The notes: generated from the letters alone by a model not told the origin. A stretch of 64,000 nt of DNA from Pseudomonadota bacterium (GCA_027620075.1 JAQCEY010000003.1:219159-283158), one strand, 5' to 3'; counted from the first letter of the stretch, positions 8,642 to 18,151 are shown. Made by a program: numbers and translations.

Positions 8642-10483
8642 CTAGAATGCAAGCGGACGAGAATCTTTCGGTACGAATGTGTTGTAATAATTTTTATCGT
8701 CTTTATGTATGCTACGGGTATCATTATTTTTGATTATTGTAGCTTTTATGAATATTACCGTTTCAACAGTGCTGGTAGTTTGAACCTTGCTTTTGAACAG
8801 ATTACCGACTATAGGGGCTCTGTTCATGAAAGGTACGCCTTTATCCTCGCTGCTTTGTATATCCTGCATAAGACCGCCTATAACCATTATTTCACCGCTT
8901 TTTATCTTCAACACGGAATCCAACTCCCTTATCTCCACTATCGGAATATTGCTTTGAATAGAAGGTACGTTGTTACGAGCCGCAATGATGGCTACACCGG
9001 GGTCTGACACGGTATCGGTTATCCTTGAAAGAGTAGGACGAACATGCATAGTAATTTCATTAGTATCTAAATTGATAGACGGTTGCAGCGTAAGTATAAC
9101 CCCCACCGGTATAGTGTTTGATTCCGAATCAATAGTAAGAGTAGTGCTTGTTCCACCTGCACCGTCATCTTCCTCTTCTTCCTGAGCTTCAATAGTGAAA
9201 TATACCAGATTTTCGGCGAAGCTCAGTACTGCCTGTTGATTATTCATAGCATTTAACCTAGGGCTGGACAAAGTCCTTGTTACGCCGAATTGCTCGGTAA
9301 AGCTTATAGCCTTAGTTAAGCTTGATGCTCCTGAGTGAGATGCACTTATCGTGAAGAAATCGGCAGTATTGCTTATAGCAGCGTCAAAGTTGCCTGTTAT
9401 CGAAAGCGAACCCTCGTTACTCAGGTAACTCCAGTCAACACCGCTGCGATATTGTTCGTCAAGAGTTACCTCAACAACCTTTGCCTCAATTAAAACTTGT
9501 GTAGATACTTGTTTACGAACTTTTTCTAAATAATCCTTAATACTTTCATGCTGCTTGTTAGTAGCAATAACAGAGATTACACCTGCCTGTCTGTTCAATT
9601 GTAAAGAAGCAGAACCGTCAGATGCCGCTGCGGTGGTATCTTCAAATCTGGCGGTAGATAGTATATTGGTTTGTTGAGTGAAATTTAATATGTTGGTTAC
9701 GGCCTCCTCAACAGATGTCCAAACATCAGCCTCGGATGACTGGGTAGTGCTGCTTGCAGAGCCGGAAGGCAGTTCTGATTCGGAACCACCCAGACCTTGA
9801 GTGTCAACGCTTATACTGCTTTCAGAAGTTCTTGTCATATTAAGGAAATCTACCTCATAATCCATTTTATACGGAGTGTCCCTTTCAACTCTCATTATTC
9901 CGTCTTTAACACTATACCTTAAACCTCCGAGAGCAGAAACCTTATCGATTACCGTGTTGAACGGTTTGTCTTTAACTCTCAATATTATACCGCCGTCTAT
10001 CCTTGGGTCTATCTCCATATCTACATCGGCAAGACGTGATAATTCTATAAGCACGTCCTTTAAAGGTATATCATCGGTAACTGAAATCGATATAAGTTTG
10101 TCGTTCATAACAGATGAAGGTATCGGAGTCGTTAATATATTTGATGCCTCCGGTATAGCCGGCTCCGTATACTCGCTTGAATCATAACCGTAGCTATTGT
10201 CATTTTTTGAGCCTTCATAGTTATGTCTTGCATTAAGATTCCTTGCACGATTATTGCGATCGTCACGGTCATTATTTGCGTTTCTTACCTGCGAAGGCTT
10301 CAATGAGTCTTTGAGCTGCTGACGGCTAAGCCCTAGTTCGGGATCGATTATCTCGTTATTGGCTCGGTCTATCTCTGCCTGGGTTATTTTCGTCATAGGA
10401 ATGCACGATGTAACCATGCAAAACGCAGAAAAATAAACTGTTGCTTTGGTGAATGTAATTAATTTTTTACTTAAAAATTTCAT
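8642..10483 (-). CDS. mshL: Type IV pilus / MSHA-type secretin (outer-membrane channel)
   Basis: About 613 residues from ATG 10483, which has AAGG 8 bases upstream; an in-frame TTG at 10489 is less likely. The N-terminus is a lipoprotein signal with lipobox FCMVTSC. Residues about 130-205 form the secretin/TonB short N-terminal domain (DVDMEIDPRIDGGIILRVKDKP); a Ser-rich linker follows, then a secretin core with VEVTLDEQYRSGVDW, VTRTLSSPRLNAMNNQQAVL and the signature VPSIQSNIPIVEIRELDS...GGLMQD...NRAPIVG. It should form the multimeric outer-membrane gate for a type IV-like pilus. A prepilin peptidase relative and pseudopilins lie upstream. The symbol is tentative; PilQ/PilN-type names are alternatives. 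Confidence 0.9.
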   Translation of the reverse strand: MKFLSKKLITFTKATVYFSAFCMVTSCIPMTKITQAEIDRANNEIIDPELGLSRQQLKDSLKPSQVRNANNDRDDRNNRARNLNARHNYEGSKNDNSYGYDSSEYTEPAIPEASNILTTPIPSSVMNDKLISISVTDDIPLKDVLIELSRLADVDMEIDPRIDGGIILRVKDKPFNTVIDKVSALGGLRYSVKDGIMRVERDTPYKMDYEVDFLNMTRTSESSISVDTQGLGGSESELPSGSASSTTQSSEADVWTSVEEAVTNILNFTQQTNILSTARFEDTTAAASDGSASLQLNRQAGVISVIATNKQHESIKDYLEKVRKQVSTQVLIEAKVVEVTLDEQYRSGVDWSYLSNEGSLSITGNFDAAISNTADFFTISASHSGASSLTKAISFTEQFGVTRTLSSPRLNAMNNQQAVLSFAENLVYFTIEAQEEEEDDGAGGTSTTLTIDSESNTIPVGVILTLQPSINLDTNEITMHVRPTLSRITDTVSDPGVAIIAARNNVPSIQSNIPIVEIRELDSVLKIKSGEIMVIGGLMQDIQSSEDKGVPFMNRAPIVGNLFKSKVQTTSTVETVIFIKATIIKNNDTRSIHKDDKNYYNTFVPKDSRPLAF

Positions 10484-10826
10484 CTTCAATACCTTATGAA
10501 CGCAATTTTGATGCTGTCTACCCTTGTTATTTACCTATTACAGTTTCCTTAACTTATTTTTATCGGTTAGTTTCTACTTGTTTTTCACAAAAATTTTTCT
10601 AATAATTATACCTTGTGTCAAAAAGAAACATTACCTCTAAATTCTATTTATACGTTAATTAGGTTAATAAATAGTTAACTTATAATATAAAATTATAACT
10701 ATTTTTTATTAAAAATTTATTAATTATTAGTTGCTTAGATCGATGTAGCGTCTTTGTAACAAAAAGGGTCGCTTCGGTAATGTTTTTGTTTTAAAAGTGC
10801 GTCGTTTTGTGTCCTGCCGGAAAATT
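10484..10826. promoter_or_regulatory. Secretin upstream region with a CtrA-like box and a hairpin
   Basis: This gap carries TTAA-N7-TTAA at 10665-10679, the form of the alphaproteobacterial CtrA box, 180 bases ahead of the secretin start. Near the other end, AACAAAAA (10758-10765) pairs with TTTTTGTT (10783-10790) and may terminate the peptidase-like gene on the minus strand. The region is very AT-rich, so a chance TTAA pair is quite possible. Confidence 0.4.
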
Positions 10827-11558
10827 TTAGATTGATAAATTATATAATAACAGTGAAGTGAATAAGGAGAAATATAAAGATAAAATAAATATTTTTTTCC
10901 CAAAAGTGAAAAAAAACATAAAAAACAGAACCGATAATAAAGTTAAATGCCATATATAACTGTTAAGGTTAACAAATAAGAAAATGACAAAAACAAGATG
11001 TGCAGCCTCATTTGGAAAAATAGTTCCTTTTTTAAAGGAATCAGCTAATACATTGGCAGATTTTATTATAATAAAGGCAAAGACGGGTAATATAAGATAG
11101 TCGGCTATGTCGGATACTGCGGAATATTTGTACAAAATAGCCGCAGGTATCATGCAGCCTAGCACCTGATTTGATATCTGTTTTTTTTCAAGAAGTATAA
11201 CAAGTGAAATCACAATACAAACCGTCATTAATGTAAGTGACAGAGTTTGAATTGTAAAACCGCTCTTCCAATAAAAAGCCGCAAATAAAGATCCCATAAC
11301 CAATTCTATCGCCGGATATCTCCGGTGAACCTTTGCTCGGCAATAATGGCACTTCCCTTTGTTGAAAAGCCATGAAAAAACAGGGAACAGGTCGATTATG
11401 CCTAATTTGTGGTTGCATTTGGGGCAATGTGACGGTGTGAATATTAATTCTTCACCAAGCGGTATCCTATGGCTTGCCATAGTGGCAAAGCTGCCGAACA
11501 ATAAACCGAACATAAAGGCCAAAGCCGTACCAAGTTGCCGATTATCAATAATTTCCAT
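10827..11558 (-). CDS. Prepilin peptidase (A24) homologue, apparently lacking catalytic Asp residues
   Basis: 243 residues, several TM helices, normal length. The N-terminal methylase-type domain is well kept: FGSFATMASHRIP, then zinc-type cysteine pairs CPKC and CHYC (residues about 44-73) and RYPAIELVMG. In PilD/GspO peptidases two aspartates follow, one in an I-D-L-x-x-x-x-I-P-D type helix and one in GxGD. Here the equivalents read VILLEKKQISNQ and TIFPNEAAHL, so neither Asp is visible. Either the protein is only a methyltransferase or scaffold, or I misplace the motifs. AAGG precedes the ATG at 11558. Confidence 0.8.
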   Translation of the reverse strand: MEIIDNRQLGTALAFMFGLLFGSFATMASHRIPLGEELIFTPSHCPKCNHKLGIIDLFPVFSWLFNKGKCHYCRAKVHRRYPAIELVMGSLFAAFYWKSGFTIQTLSLTLMTVCIVISLVILLEKKQISNQVLGCMIPAAILYKYSAVSDIADYLILPVFAFIIIKSANVLADSFKKGTIFPNEAAHLVFVIFLFVNLNSYIWHLTLLSVLFFMFFFTFGKKIFILSLYFSLFTSLLLYNLSI

Positions 11559-11783
11559 TTTGCCTTATATATAATTAGTGATTATTTAAAATTCTCGCCC
11601 ACGACAAAAATAACCGATGCTCGCTATTTCAATTAAATAAATATATTGAATATTATTTTTTCTGTTCAAGTGCAAGTTGCTTGTGCTAGAGTGTTTTTGT
11701 ACTTCACGTTTTATAGTGAATTTTTATATGTATAATGTTTGAACTTTTCAATGATTATTAAAAGGTGTTGAAAACTTAGAAGC

Positions 11784-11820
11784 CTCCCCAACCCTCTCCC
11801 TGCGGGAGAGGGTTGGGGAG
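11784..11820. repeat. GC-rich perfect hairpin repeat
   Basis: A perfect 17-bp stem (CTCCCCAACCCTCTCCC against its complement) with a TGC loop. It is far richer in GC than its surroundings and belongs to a type of dispersed palindrome (CCCTCTCCC...GGGAGAGGG) found in many proteobacteria. A run AGAGGG continues outside it. Confidence 0.8.
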
Positions 11821-11870
11821 AGGGCGATACATGCAGGTATAAAAAATACTTGCGAGTTTTTACCCCTCAC

Positions 11871-11910
11871 AAAAACACTTCGTGTTTTTAACTCTCCCTC
11901 AAGGGGAGAG
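11871..11910. repeat. Two further hairpins of the same repeat cluster
   Basis: AAAAACACTTCGTGTTTTT (11871-11889) is a perfect hairpin with a TTCG-like loop. Immediately after it CTCTCCC and GGGGAGAG pair (about 11892-11910). With the 11784 hairpin they form one composite repeat tract of about 130 bases. Confidence 0.65.
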
Positions 11911-12043
11911 TAGTTTTTTAACTTTTGCAGAGGATTCTATACTTTATAACAAGGAAATTGTCGCAACTAATTATGTTACAGAGAATATTTAACTTTTTGC
12001 AAAAAATGTGTTACAATGTAAGTCTTGAACATAGGGTTGAACT

Positions 12044-13024
12044 ATGAGATTATCGGACAAATACCGTAGTAAAGGTTTCTCTCTTGTAGAGTTGGGTGTA
12101 TCACTTGCTATTATAGGCATGATAGTAAGCAGTGCCATGTCCGTAGCAATCACAAATGATTTTGATGTCAAAAAAAATGAAACCGAAGCTAAATTAAACA
12201 GGATAGAAGAGGCATTGGCAGGATATGTATCCTTGAACCACAGGCTTCCATGCCCTGCAAACGGTGCTACTACCATTGCAAACACGGCATTCGGTCAGGA
12301 GGGTGTCGTAGGACCTTCTGCGGCTCCTGCCATCTGCCCTAACTCAAACTTCACAGCAGGTACATGGAATAATATAGGGGTGGTTCCTGTTGATACTTTG
12401 CAATTACCCGATGATTTTATGTTTGATGGTTGGGGAAGAAGGTTTACATATGTGGTTGATAGAAAATACGCAAATAATGACGTAACTAACACATCCTGCC
12501 CCGATACAAGTACTAGATGTTTTGTAATGAGCAGCGACCCGACCATAAATATAAATCAGTCATCGGGACGACGCATAACCACAAATGCCGTATATGCTCT
12601 AATCAGTCACGGTGAAAATGGGCATGGTGCATTTACTAAGAACGGTAGTGCAACAAGGTTGAACGGCTTTCCGGTCGGCAATCCTTACAGAGATGCAACG
12701 GCATCCGCCGATGAGATAAATAACTCGCATCTTTCAAATGCGGGAGCTGAGGGAACGCATGATGAGGATTATGTCGTAAGAGAATATATCAGAGTTGATA
12801 ATAAAGCTGCTGCTGCCGCCGCAAGGATATATTTTGACGATATCTTGCGGTATAAAGAAAAGCATGTTTTGGTTAAAGATGCAGGGGCAATAATATTTGA
12901 CCCTATATGTGTCACTTCCGGTGATATAGTCGATAGTCCGGGTAATAATCAATGCACGGGGGCTTCGGGGGAAGATGATTGCGAATCATTTGCCGTAGAG
13001 ATATATAAAAGGTGTTTAAAGTAA
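12044..13024 (+). CDS. Large pseudopilin-like protein, first of a tandem pair
   Basis: 326 residues. A short positively charged leader ends at KGFSLVELGVSLAIIGMIVSSAM, the class III prepilin cleavage and N-methylation motif (cut after Gly, Glu at +5). The rest is a large soluble head. It shares blocks with the next gene: RLPCPANGA, FMFDGWGRRFTYVVDRKYA and AVYALISHGENGHGAF, so the two arose by tandem duplication. The heads differ in the middle and contain several cysteines. It is probably a minor pilin of the pilus whose secretin is at 8642. An exact function cannot be named. Confidence 0.87.
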   Translation: MRLSDKYRSKGFSLVELGVSLAIIGMIVSSAMSVAITNDFDVKKNETEAKLNRIEEALAGYVSLNHRLPCPANGATTIANTAFGQEGVVGPSAAPAICPNSNFTAGTWNNIGVVPVDTLQLPDDFMFDGWGRRFTYVVDRKYANNDVTNTSCPDTSTRCFVMSSDPTININQSSGRRITTNAVYALISHGENGHGAFTKNGSATRLNGFPVGNPYRDATASADEINNSHLSNAGAEGTHDEDYVVREYIRVDNKAAAAAARIYFDDILRYKEKHVLVKDAGAIIFDPICVTSGDIVDSPGNNQCTGASGEDDCESFAVEIYKRCLK

Positions 13025-13038
13025 AATAGATTTGTAAA

Positions 13039-14022
13039 ATGAATTATAAAAACAAGCAGTTTGGATTTTCACTAGTCGAGCTATCGGTGGTTCTTGCCGT
13101 AATAGGTCTTACCATAAGCGGAGCACTTGTTATTGCTACCAAAAAAACAATATCCGACAAGATAGAAGAAACTAATTATAAAATGGACAAGATTGAAAAT
13201 GCAATGGACGCATATCTTGCACGCCACGGCAGGCTTCCTTGTACGGCAGACGGTAGTCTGGAAAAAAGTAATGTTGATTTCGGATGGGAAGATAATATAC
13301 CGACAATCAACGGTGTGAATGGTGAATGTGACAAAAGTAACTACGATGATGCCGGTAGCGTTTATTACGGTGGCGTGCCTACCAAAGACCTGATGATATC
13401 AGATGAGTTCATGTTCGATGGTTGGGGAAGACGCTTTTCTTATGCTATAGATGCAAGGTTTGCCCATAACGGCCCTGATTTTCAGGGTAGTGGGGGTGAT
13501 CCAGATTGTAGCACTGCAAGTCAAGGCTGCACGAACCCTCTTTGTGATGATTCGGGAGCAGGTGCGAACAGTGCTTGTTTTAGATATCAGGCCACCGGAT
13601 CTATAACGGTTGAAGATGCATCTGGACAAGACCGTACTACTGAAGCGGTTTATGTTCTGATAAGTCACGGTAAGAACGGTTTAGGTGCATGGCCGAACTT
13701 TGGCGGTGCTACTTTAACCGCACCTACTGATGCGAATGAGCGTGAGAACGCTGGAAATGACGAGGGTGCTTTTGACACTACTTTCGTACAAAAAGATACA
13801 ACAACCGCTTTCGATGATATTGTAAGATACCGTACAAAATGGCAGATAATGGAAAATGCCGATATGATAGATGACTTCGATATATGTATTTCCGCTAAAG
13901 ATGTCGTTGAAGTTGCTAATGGCGGTACGGGTAACTTAACCGATTCATGCAGCGGAGTAGTTGATCCTTCCGTCTGTCAGGGACTTGCTGCCCAAGTCTG
14001 GTCATGGTGCCTTGATATGTGA
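13039..14022 (+). CDS. Large pseudopilin-like protein, second of a tandem pair
   Basis: 327 residues, starting 14 bases after the preceding paralogue. The prepilin motif FGFSLVELSVVLAVIGLTISGAL follows an 8-residue leader. Shared with the upstream gene: RLPCTADGS, FMFDGWGRRFSYAIDARFA and AVYVLISHGKNGLGAWP. The head carries extra Cys-containing insertions (DPDCSTASQGCTNPLCDDSG). The two probably form a co-expressed pair of minor pilins or adhesive pilus subunits. No conserved head-domain name was recognised. Confidence 0.87.
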   Translation: MNYKNKQFGFSLVELSVVLAVIGLTISGALVIATKKTISDKIEETNYKMDKIENAMDAYLARHGRLPCTADGSLEKSNVDFGWEDNIPTINGVNGECDKSNYDDAGSVYYGGVPTKDLMISDEFMFDGWGRRFSYAIDARFAHNGPDFQGSGGDPDCSTASQGCTNPLCDDSGAGANSACFRYQATGSITVEDASGQDRTTEAVYVLISHGKNGLGAWPNFGGATLTAPTDANERENAGNDEGAFDTTFVQKDTTTAFDDIVRYRTKWQIMENADMIDDFDICISAKDVVEVANGGTGNLTDSCSGVVDPSVCQGLAAQVWSWCLDM

Positions 14023-14137
14023 GTAGCGGTAAAGATTATTTTATTGAACACTCCATGCTTATTGCGTAAATTCTTTCTTAACAAATATGTCCTTATGTAT
14101 TATTGTTCTGTGCAATAATGAATTTCAAGGCTATTTT

Positions 14138-14851
14138 ATGAAATATAAGCGTGTTTTATTAAAGCTATCGGGTGAATCACTGATGGGCAAAGGAAACTAC
14201 GGTCACGACAGGGAAACCATTGAAAGGATATGTTACGATATAAAACAGGTGCATGAAAAAGGAATTGAGGTATGCCTTGTGGTCGGCGGAGGCAATATAT
14301 ATAGAGGAGTTTCTGCCGCAGCGATAGGAATGGAAAGGGCAAGTGCCGATTATATGGGAATGCTTGCAACCGTTATAAACGCTCTGGCATTGCAAAATGC
14401 TCTTGACGGAATAGGAGTGCAAAGTAGGGTGCTTTCGGCTATACCGATGACAACCGTATGCGAGCCTTATATCAGACGCAGAGCGGTAAGGCACATGGAA
14501 AAAGGACGTGTGGTGATATTTGCCGCAGGTACGGGTAATCCGTTCTTTACAACCGATACGGCAGCATCACTTCGAGCCGTTGAAATGGGCTGTGATGCTA
14601 TGCTCAAAGGTACTCAGGTCGACGGAGTATATTCGGCAGACCCTAAAAAAGATAAAAAAGCCAAACGCTATGATGTATTGACTTATAAGGAAGTTCTGAC
14701 TAATGATTTGGAAGTTATGGATGCCTCTGCCATATCATTGGCACGTGAAAATAAAATCCCGATTCTGGTGTTTTCTATTCATAGCAAAGGGGCTTTCGCA
14801 AAAACCGTTTCCGGTGAGGGAATATTTACAATAATCAGGGAGAAGAAATAA
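14138..14851 (+). CDS. pyrH: UMP kinase
   Basis: 237 residues from ATG 14138 ([15 protein letters not shown]). CAAGG is well spaced upstream, while an in-frame ATG at 14087 would add an unusual leader. It phosphorylates UMP to UDP in pyrimidine nucleotide synthesis as a hexamer. Amino-acid kinase family motifs: [34 protein letters not shown] and [13 protein letters not shown]. First gene of the conserved pyrH-frr-uppS-cdsA-dxr cluster; the stop overlaps the frr start by one base. Confidence 0.97.
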   Translation: MKYKRVLLKLSGESLMGKGNYGHDRETIERICYDIKQVHEKGIEVCLVVGGGNIYRGVSAAAIGMERASADYMGMLATVINALALQNALDGIGVQSRVLSAIPMTTVCEPYIRRRAVRHMEKGRVVIFAAGTGNPFFTTDTAASLRAVEMGCDAMLKGTQVDGVYSADPKKDKKAKRYDVLTYKEVLTNDLEVMDASAISLARENKIPILVFSIHSKGAFAKTVSGEGIFTIIREKK

Positions 14852-15408
14852 TGTCACAAGTAAGCATAAATGATTTAAAAAAACGTATGGAAGGAGCGAT
14901 TGGCTCACTGCACCATGACCTCAAAGGGTTGCGTACGGGTCGTGCTAATGCGGCATTGCTGGATCATGTTAGCGTTGAAGCGTATGGTTCGAAGATGCCG
15001 CTTGACCAGTTGGCTACAGTTAGTGTGCCGGAGGCAAGGTTGTTAAACGTACAGGTGTGGGACGCATCAAATGCTAAAGCCGTTGAAAAAGCCATTTCAA
15101 ATGCGGGCTTGGGTCTTAATCCGCAAACTGACGGTAATGTTATAAGAGTGCCTCTGCCCGACCTGAGTGAGGAAAGAAGGAAAGAAATGGTGAAAATAGC
15201 CGGTCAATACGCTGAAAAAGCAAGGGTGGCAGTGCGTAACATAAGACGTGACGGTATGGACAACGCAAAGAAAATGGAAAAAGACGGCGATATATCAAAA
15301 GATGAGCAGCATGATATAGGTGAGAAAATACAAAAGCTTACAGATGACTTCATTAAAACTATTGATGATACTTTGTCCACAAAAGAAGATGATATAATGG
15401 CTGTTTAG
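14851..15408 (+). CDS. frr: Ribosome recycling factor
   Basis: 185 residues, full length. It splits post-termination ribosomes together with EF-G. Recognisable segments include [17 protein letters not shown] and the C-terminal [24 protein letters not shown] of the three-helix-bundle domain. It overlaps the pyrH stop (TAATG), indicating coupled translation. A 92-base gap separates it from uppS. Confidence 0.97.
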   Translation: MSQVSINDLKKRMEGAIGSLHHDLKGLRTGRANAALLDHVSVEAYGSKMPLDQLATVSVPEARLLNVQVWDASNAKAVEKAISNAGLGLNPQTDGNVIRVPLPDLSEERRKEMVKIAGQYAEKARVAVRNIRRDGMDNAKKMEKDGDISKDEQHDIGEKIQKLTDDFIKTIDDTLSTKEDDIMAV

Positions 15409-15500
15409 TGTTGAGTGGTTTTATATTGAATAACGCAATGTTCTGTAAGCGGTAGAGTAATTAATATGACCTGACACCAACATTTAACACTGATAACTAT

Positions 15501-16229
15501 ATGATGAAGGCTGATAGAAAAATGGAAAATGAATTTCCTCCCGTTCATATCGCTATAATAATGGACGGCAACGGTCGTTGGGCAAAGCAGCGTAATATGC
15601 CGAGAATATCAGGTCACAAAAAAGGTGCGGAATCTGTCAGGGAGGCTATAGAAGCGTGTATAGAAAAATCTGTTTCCCACCTGACTTTATACGCTTTCTC
15701 ATCAGAGAACTGGAGCCGTCCGGTAGATGAGGTGGAAGGGTTGATGGAGCTGCTTAACTATTATTTGGGTAAGGAGCTAAAGCAGTTAAACGAGAAAAAC
15801 ATCAAACTTAACATTATCGGTGACAGAACTCTTCTATCTGATAAAATAAATGCGAAAATACAACAAGCAGAAGAGCTGACAAAAGATAATAAATCGCTGT
15901 GCCTGACTATAGCCCTTAGCTATGGCGGTCGTCAGGAAATAGTGTCGGCAGCTAAAAAGATAGTAAGCAACGTAATAGAAGGCGGTCTTGATAAAGATAA
16001 GGTAGATGAGAAAGTTTTTGAAAGCTTCCTCTATACGTCGGGTATTCCTGATCCCGACCTTCTTATAAGAACAAGCGGAGAAAAACGCCTTAGCAACTTC
16101 CTTTTATGGCAGTTGGCATATACCGAGTTGTTTTTTATAGATGTTTTATGGCCAGATCTTAAAAAACAGCATATATTAGATGTTATAAATGATTTTACAA
16201 AAAGAGAGCGGCGTTATGGAAATTCCTAA
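15501..16229 (+). CDS. uppS: Undecaprenyl diphosphate synthase
   Basis: About 242 residues from ATG 15501. An alternative ATG at 15522 has AAGG upstream and gives the more usual N-terminus MENEFPPVHIAIIMDG. It condenses isopentenyl units into the C55 carrier lipid for peptidoglycan. Cis-prenyltransferase motifs: HIAIIMDGNGRWAKQR, SGHKKG, LTLYAFSSENWSRP and the C-terminal PDPDLLIRTSGEKRLSNFLLWQLAYTE. The 3' end overlaps the cdsA start. Confidence 0.96.
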   Translation: MMKADRKMENEFPPVHIAIIMDGNGRWAKQRNMPRISGHKKGAESVREAIEACIEKSVSHLTLYAFSSENWSRPVDEVEGLMELLNYYLGKELKQLNEKNIKLNIIGDRTLLSDKINAKIQQAEELTKDNKSLCLTIALSYGGRQEIVSAAKKIVSNVIEGGLDKDKVDEKVFESFLYTSGIPDPDLLIRTSGEKRLSNFLLWQLAYTELFFIDVLWPDLKKQHILDVINDFTKRERRYGNS

Positions 16230-16914
16230 AATATCTGCAAATCTGAAACATCGTATAATATCGGCTGCCATTCTTGCCCCGTTGGTTTTGTTGATATTGT
16301 GGACGGGCGGAGCTTTTTTCAGTACGCTGGTGGTGCTTATGGCGGTTATAATGTCGTTCGAGTGGAAAGGGATAGTTGATAACGTACCTGAAGGCGGCAA
16401 AAAACTTGATGAAAAACAGCAGAAAATATGGACGGCAACCGGTGTTATGTATGTTTCTGTATTTGCCTCAAGCCTGTTGTTGCTAAGAAATGTTGAAGGC
16501 GGTGAGGATCTGGTGCTTTTTATGCTGCTTTTGGTATGGTCTACCGATATTGCGGCGTATTTTTCCGGCAAATTGATAGGGGGGGCGAAAATATGCGTGA
16601 AGATAAGCCCTAATAAAACATGGGCAGGTCTTCTGGGCGGAATGGCTGCCGCAGCACTGATAGGGGGGATTGCCCATTTTATATTTAACGTACACAGTTT
16701 TACGGTAATGTTCATAGGCGGTGCATTGATGGCGGTTCTGGCACAGGCGGGTGACTTTTTCGAATCATGGGTGAAACGTAAATTCGGTGTTAAAGATAGC
16801 GGTAATATAATTCCGGGTCATGGCGGTGTTATGGACAGAATGGACGGATTTGTAACCGTTTCGACAGTGTTTGCGTTTCTGGTTCTAATAAATGGCGGTA
16901 GTTTCTTGCAATGA
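16216..16914 (+). CDS. cdsA: Phosphatidate cytidylyltransferase
   Basis: About 232 residues from ATG 16216 (MEIPKISANLKHRIISA), chosen over ATG 16189 because the family begins close to the first helix. It makes CDP-diacylglycerol for phospholipid synthesis in the inner membrane. Several TM helices; the CdsA signature is SNIIPGHGG-like (VKRKFGVKDSGNIIPGHGGVMDRMD near the C-terminus), with SPNKTWAGLLGG earlier. It overlaps uppS by 14 bases and dxr by 4 (ATGA). Confidence 0.95.
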   Translation: MEIPKISANLKHRIISAAILAPLVLLILWTGGAFFSTLVVLMAVIMSFEWKGIVDNVPEGGKKLDEKQQKIWTATGVMYVSVFASSLLLLRNVEGGEDLVLFMLLLVWSTDIAAYFSGKLIGGAKICVKISPNKTWAGLLGGMAAAALIGGIAHFIFNVHSFTVMFIGGALMAVLAQAGDFFESWVKRKFGVKDSGNIIPGHGGVMDRMDGFVTVSTVFAFLVLINGGSFLQ

Positions 16915-18086
16915 TATCAGATGATGCACCGGATTCTATAACTATACTGGGTTCTACCGGCTCAATCGGTTGTAACACCGTAAAGGTAATAAGCGAGTCG
17001 GATAAAAAATATTCCGTGACGGCACTGACGGCTAATTCAAACGTAGAGCTTTTAGCAAAACAGGCAAAGGAACTAAGAGCAAAATATGCGGTAATAGCTG
17101 ATGAGTCTTTGTATGGTGATTTAAAAAGACTACTTGCAGGTAGTGATATACAAGCATTGGCAGGATTCGGTGAGGTAGCAAACGCCGCCTCTATAAAAAC
17201 TGATATAGTTATGTCGGCGATTGTGGGTGTGGCAGGACTTGTGCCTACTATGGAGGCAATAAAACAGGGAAGTAAAATAGCCCTTGCAAATAAAGAGTGC
17301 CTAGTCTGTGCCGGCGGTATCATGACCGATGCGGTAAAGCAATATAAAGCCTCCCTTATTCCTGTTGATTCGGAACATAATGCCATTTATCAGGTGTTCG
17401 ATTTTGATAACCCGCAAAATGTTTCCAAAATAATACTTACAGCGTCAGGAGGACCTTTCAGGACTTATACCAAAGAACAGATGACCTCGGTTACGCCTCA
17501 GCAGGCATTAGCTCACCCTAACTGGGATATGGGCAGTAAGATATCGGTTGATTCGGCAACTATGATGAATAAAGGGCTAGAAGTAATAGAAGCATATTAC
17601 CTGTTCCCCGTCGAAAAAGAGCAGATAGATGTTGTCATACATCCTGAGTCTATTATTCATTCAATGGTGGAATATCATGATGGTTCGGTGCTGGCACAGC
17701 TTGGCACTCCCGATATGTGTACGCCTATCGGTGTTGCATTGGCATGGCCTCAAAGGCTTAAGATAAATACACAAAAGCTTGACCTTACAAAGATAGGGAG
17801 CCTTACTTTTGAAGAGCTTGATAATAACAGGTTTGAAGCTGTAAAACTTGCTAAACAGGCATTGCAGGAAGGAAGCATGATGCAAATAGCATATAACTGT
17901 GCCAACGAGGTGGCAGTCGAACAGTTCCTGAATGGAAATATAGGATTCAACGATATAGTAAGAGTTACAAAATCAATAATGGATTCTGTAAAATCCGGTA
18001 GTTTACAGAATATTGATGACGTGTTATTAGTGGTAGACGAGATAAATAAAAAAACAACATCGCTAACAAGTAAAATCGTAGCTTGA
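16911..18086 (+). CDS. dxr: 1-deoxy-D-xylulose 5-phosphate reductoisomerase
   Basis: 391 residues. It converts DXP to MEP with NADPH, the committed step of the non-mevalonate isoprenoid pathway. Motifs: NADPH-binding ITILGSTGSIGCNTVKV, ALANKECLVCAGG, PVDSEHNAIYQ and the catalytic SGGPFR and NKGLEVIEAYYLF segments. Start overlaps cdsA by 4 bases. In many relatives a site-2 protease gene follows dxr; here virB11 follows after 65 bases, so the usual order is broken at this point. Confidence 0.97.
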   Translation: MISDDAPDSITILGSTGSIGCNTVKVISESDKKYSVTALTANSNVELLAKQAKELRAKYAVIADESLYGDLKRLLAGSDIQALAGFGEVANAASIKTDIVMSAIVGVAGLVPTMEAIKQGSKIALANKECLVCAGGIMTDAVKQYKASLIPVDSEHNAIYQVFDFDNPQNVSKIILTASGGPFRTYTKEQMTSVTPQQALAHPNWDMGSKISVDSATMMNKGLEVIEAYYLFPVEKEQIDVVIHPESIIHSMVEYHDGSVLAQLGTPDMCTPIGVALAWPQRLKINTQKLDLTKIGSLTFEELDNNRFEAVKLAKQALQEGSMMQIAYNCANEVAVEQFLNGNIGFNDIVRVTKSIMDSVKSGSLQNIDDVLLVVDEINKKTTSLTSKIVA

Positions 18087-18151
18087 GGTTTTGATTTTTT
18101 ATAAATTTCGTTGTAAAGTTAAACTCCTTAAATTAAAAAAAGTTATAAATT

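Larger units (their letters stand above)
11559..12043. other. Non-coding gap rich in palindromes upstream of the pseudopilins
   Basis: AT-rich sequence between divergently transcribed genes, interrupted at 11784-11910 by GC-rich hairpins (listed separately). The rest carries no ORF or RNA gene that I can recognise. The promoter for the pseudopilin pair should lie between about 11920 and 12040. Confidence 0.5.
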
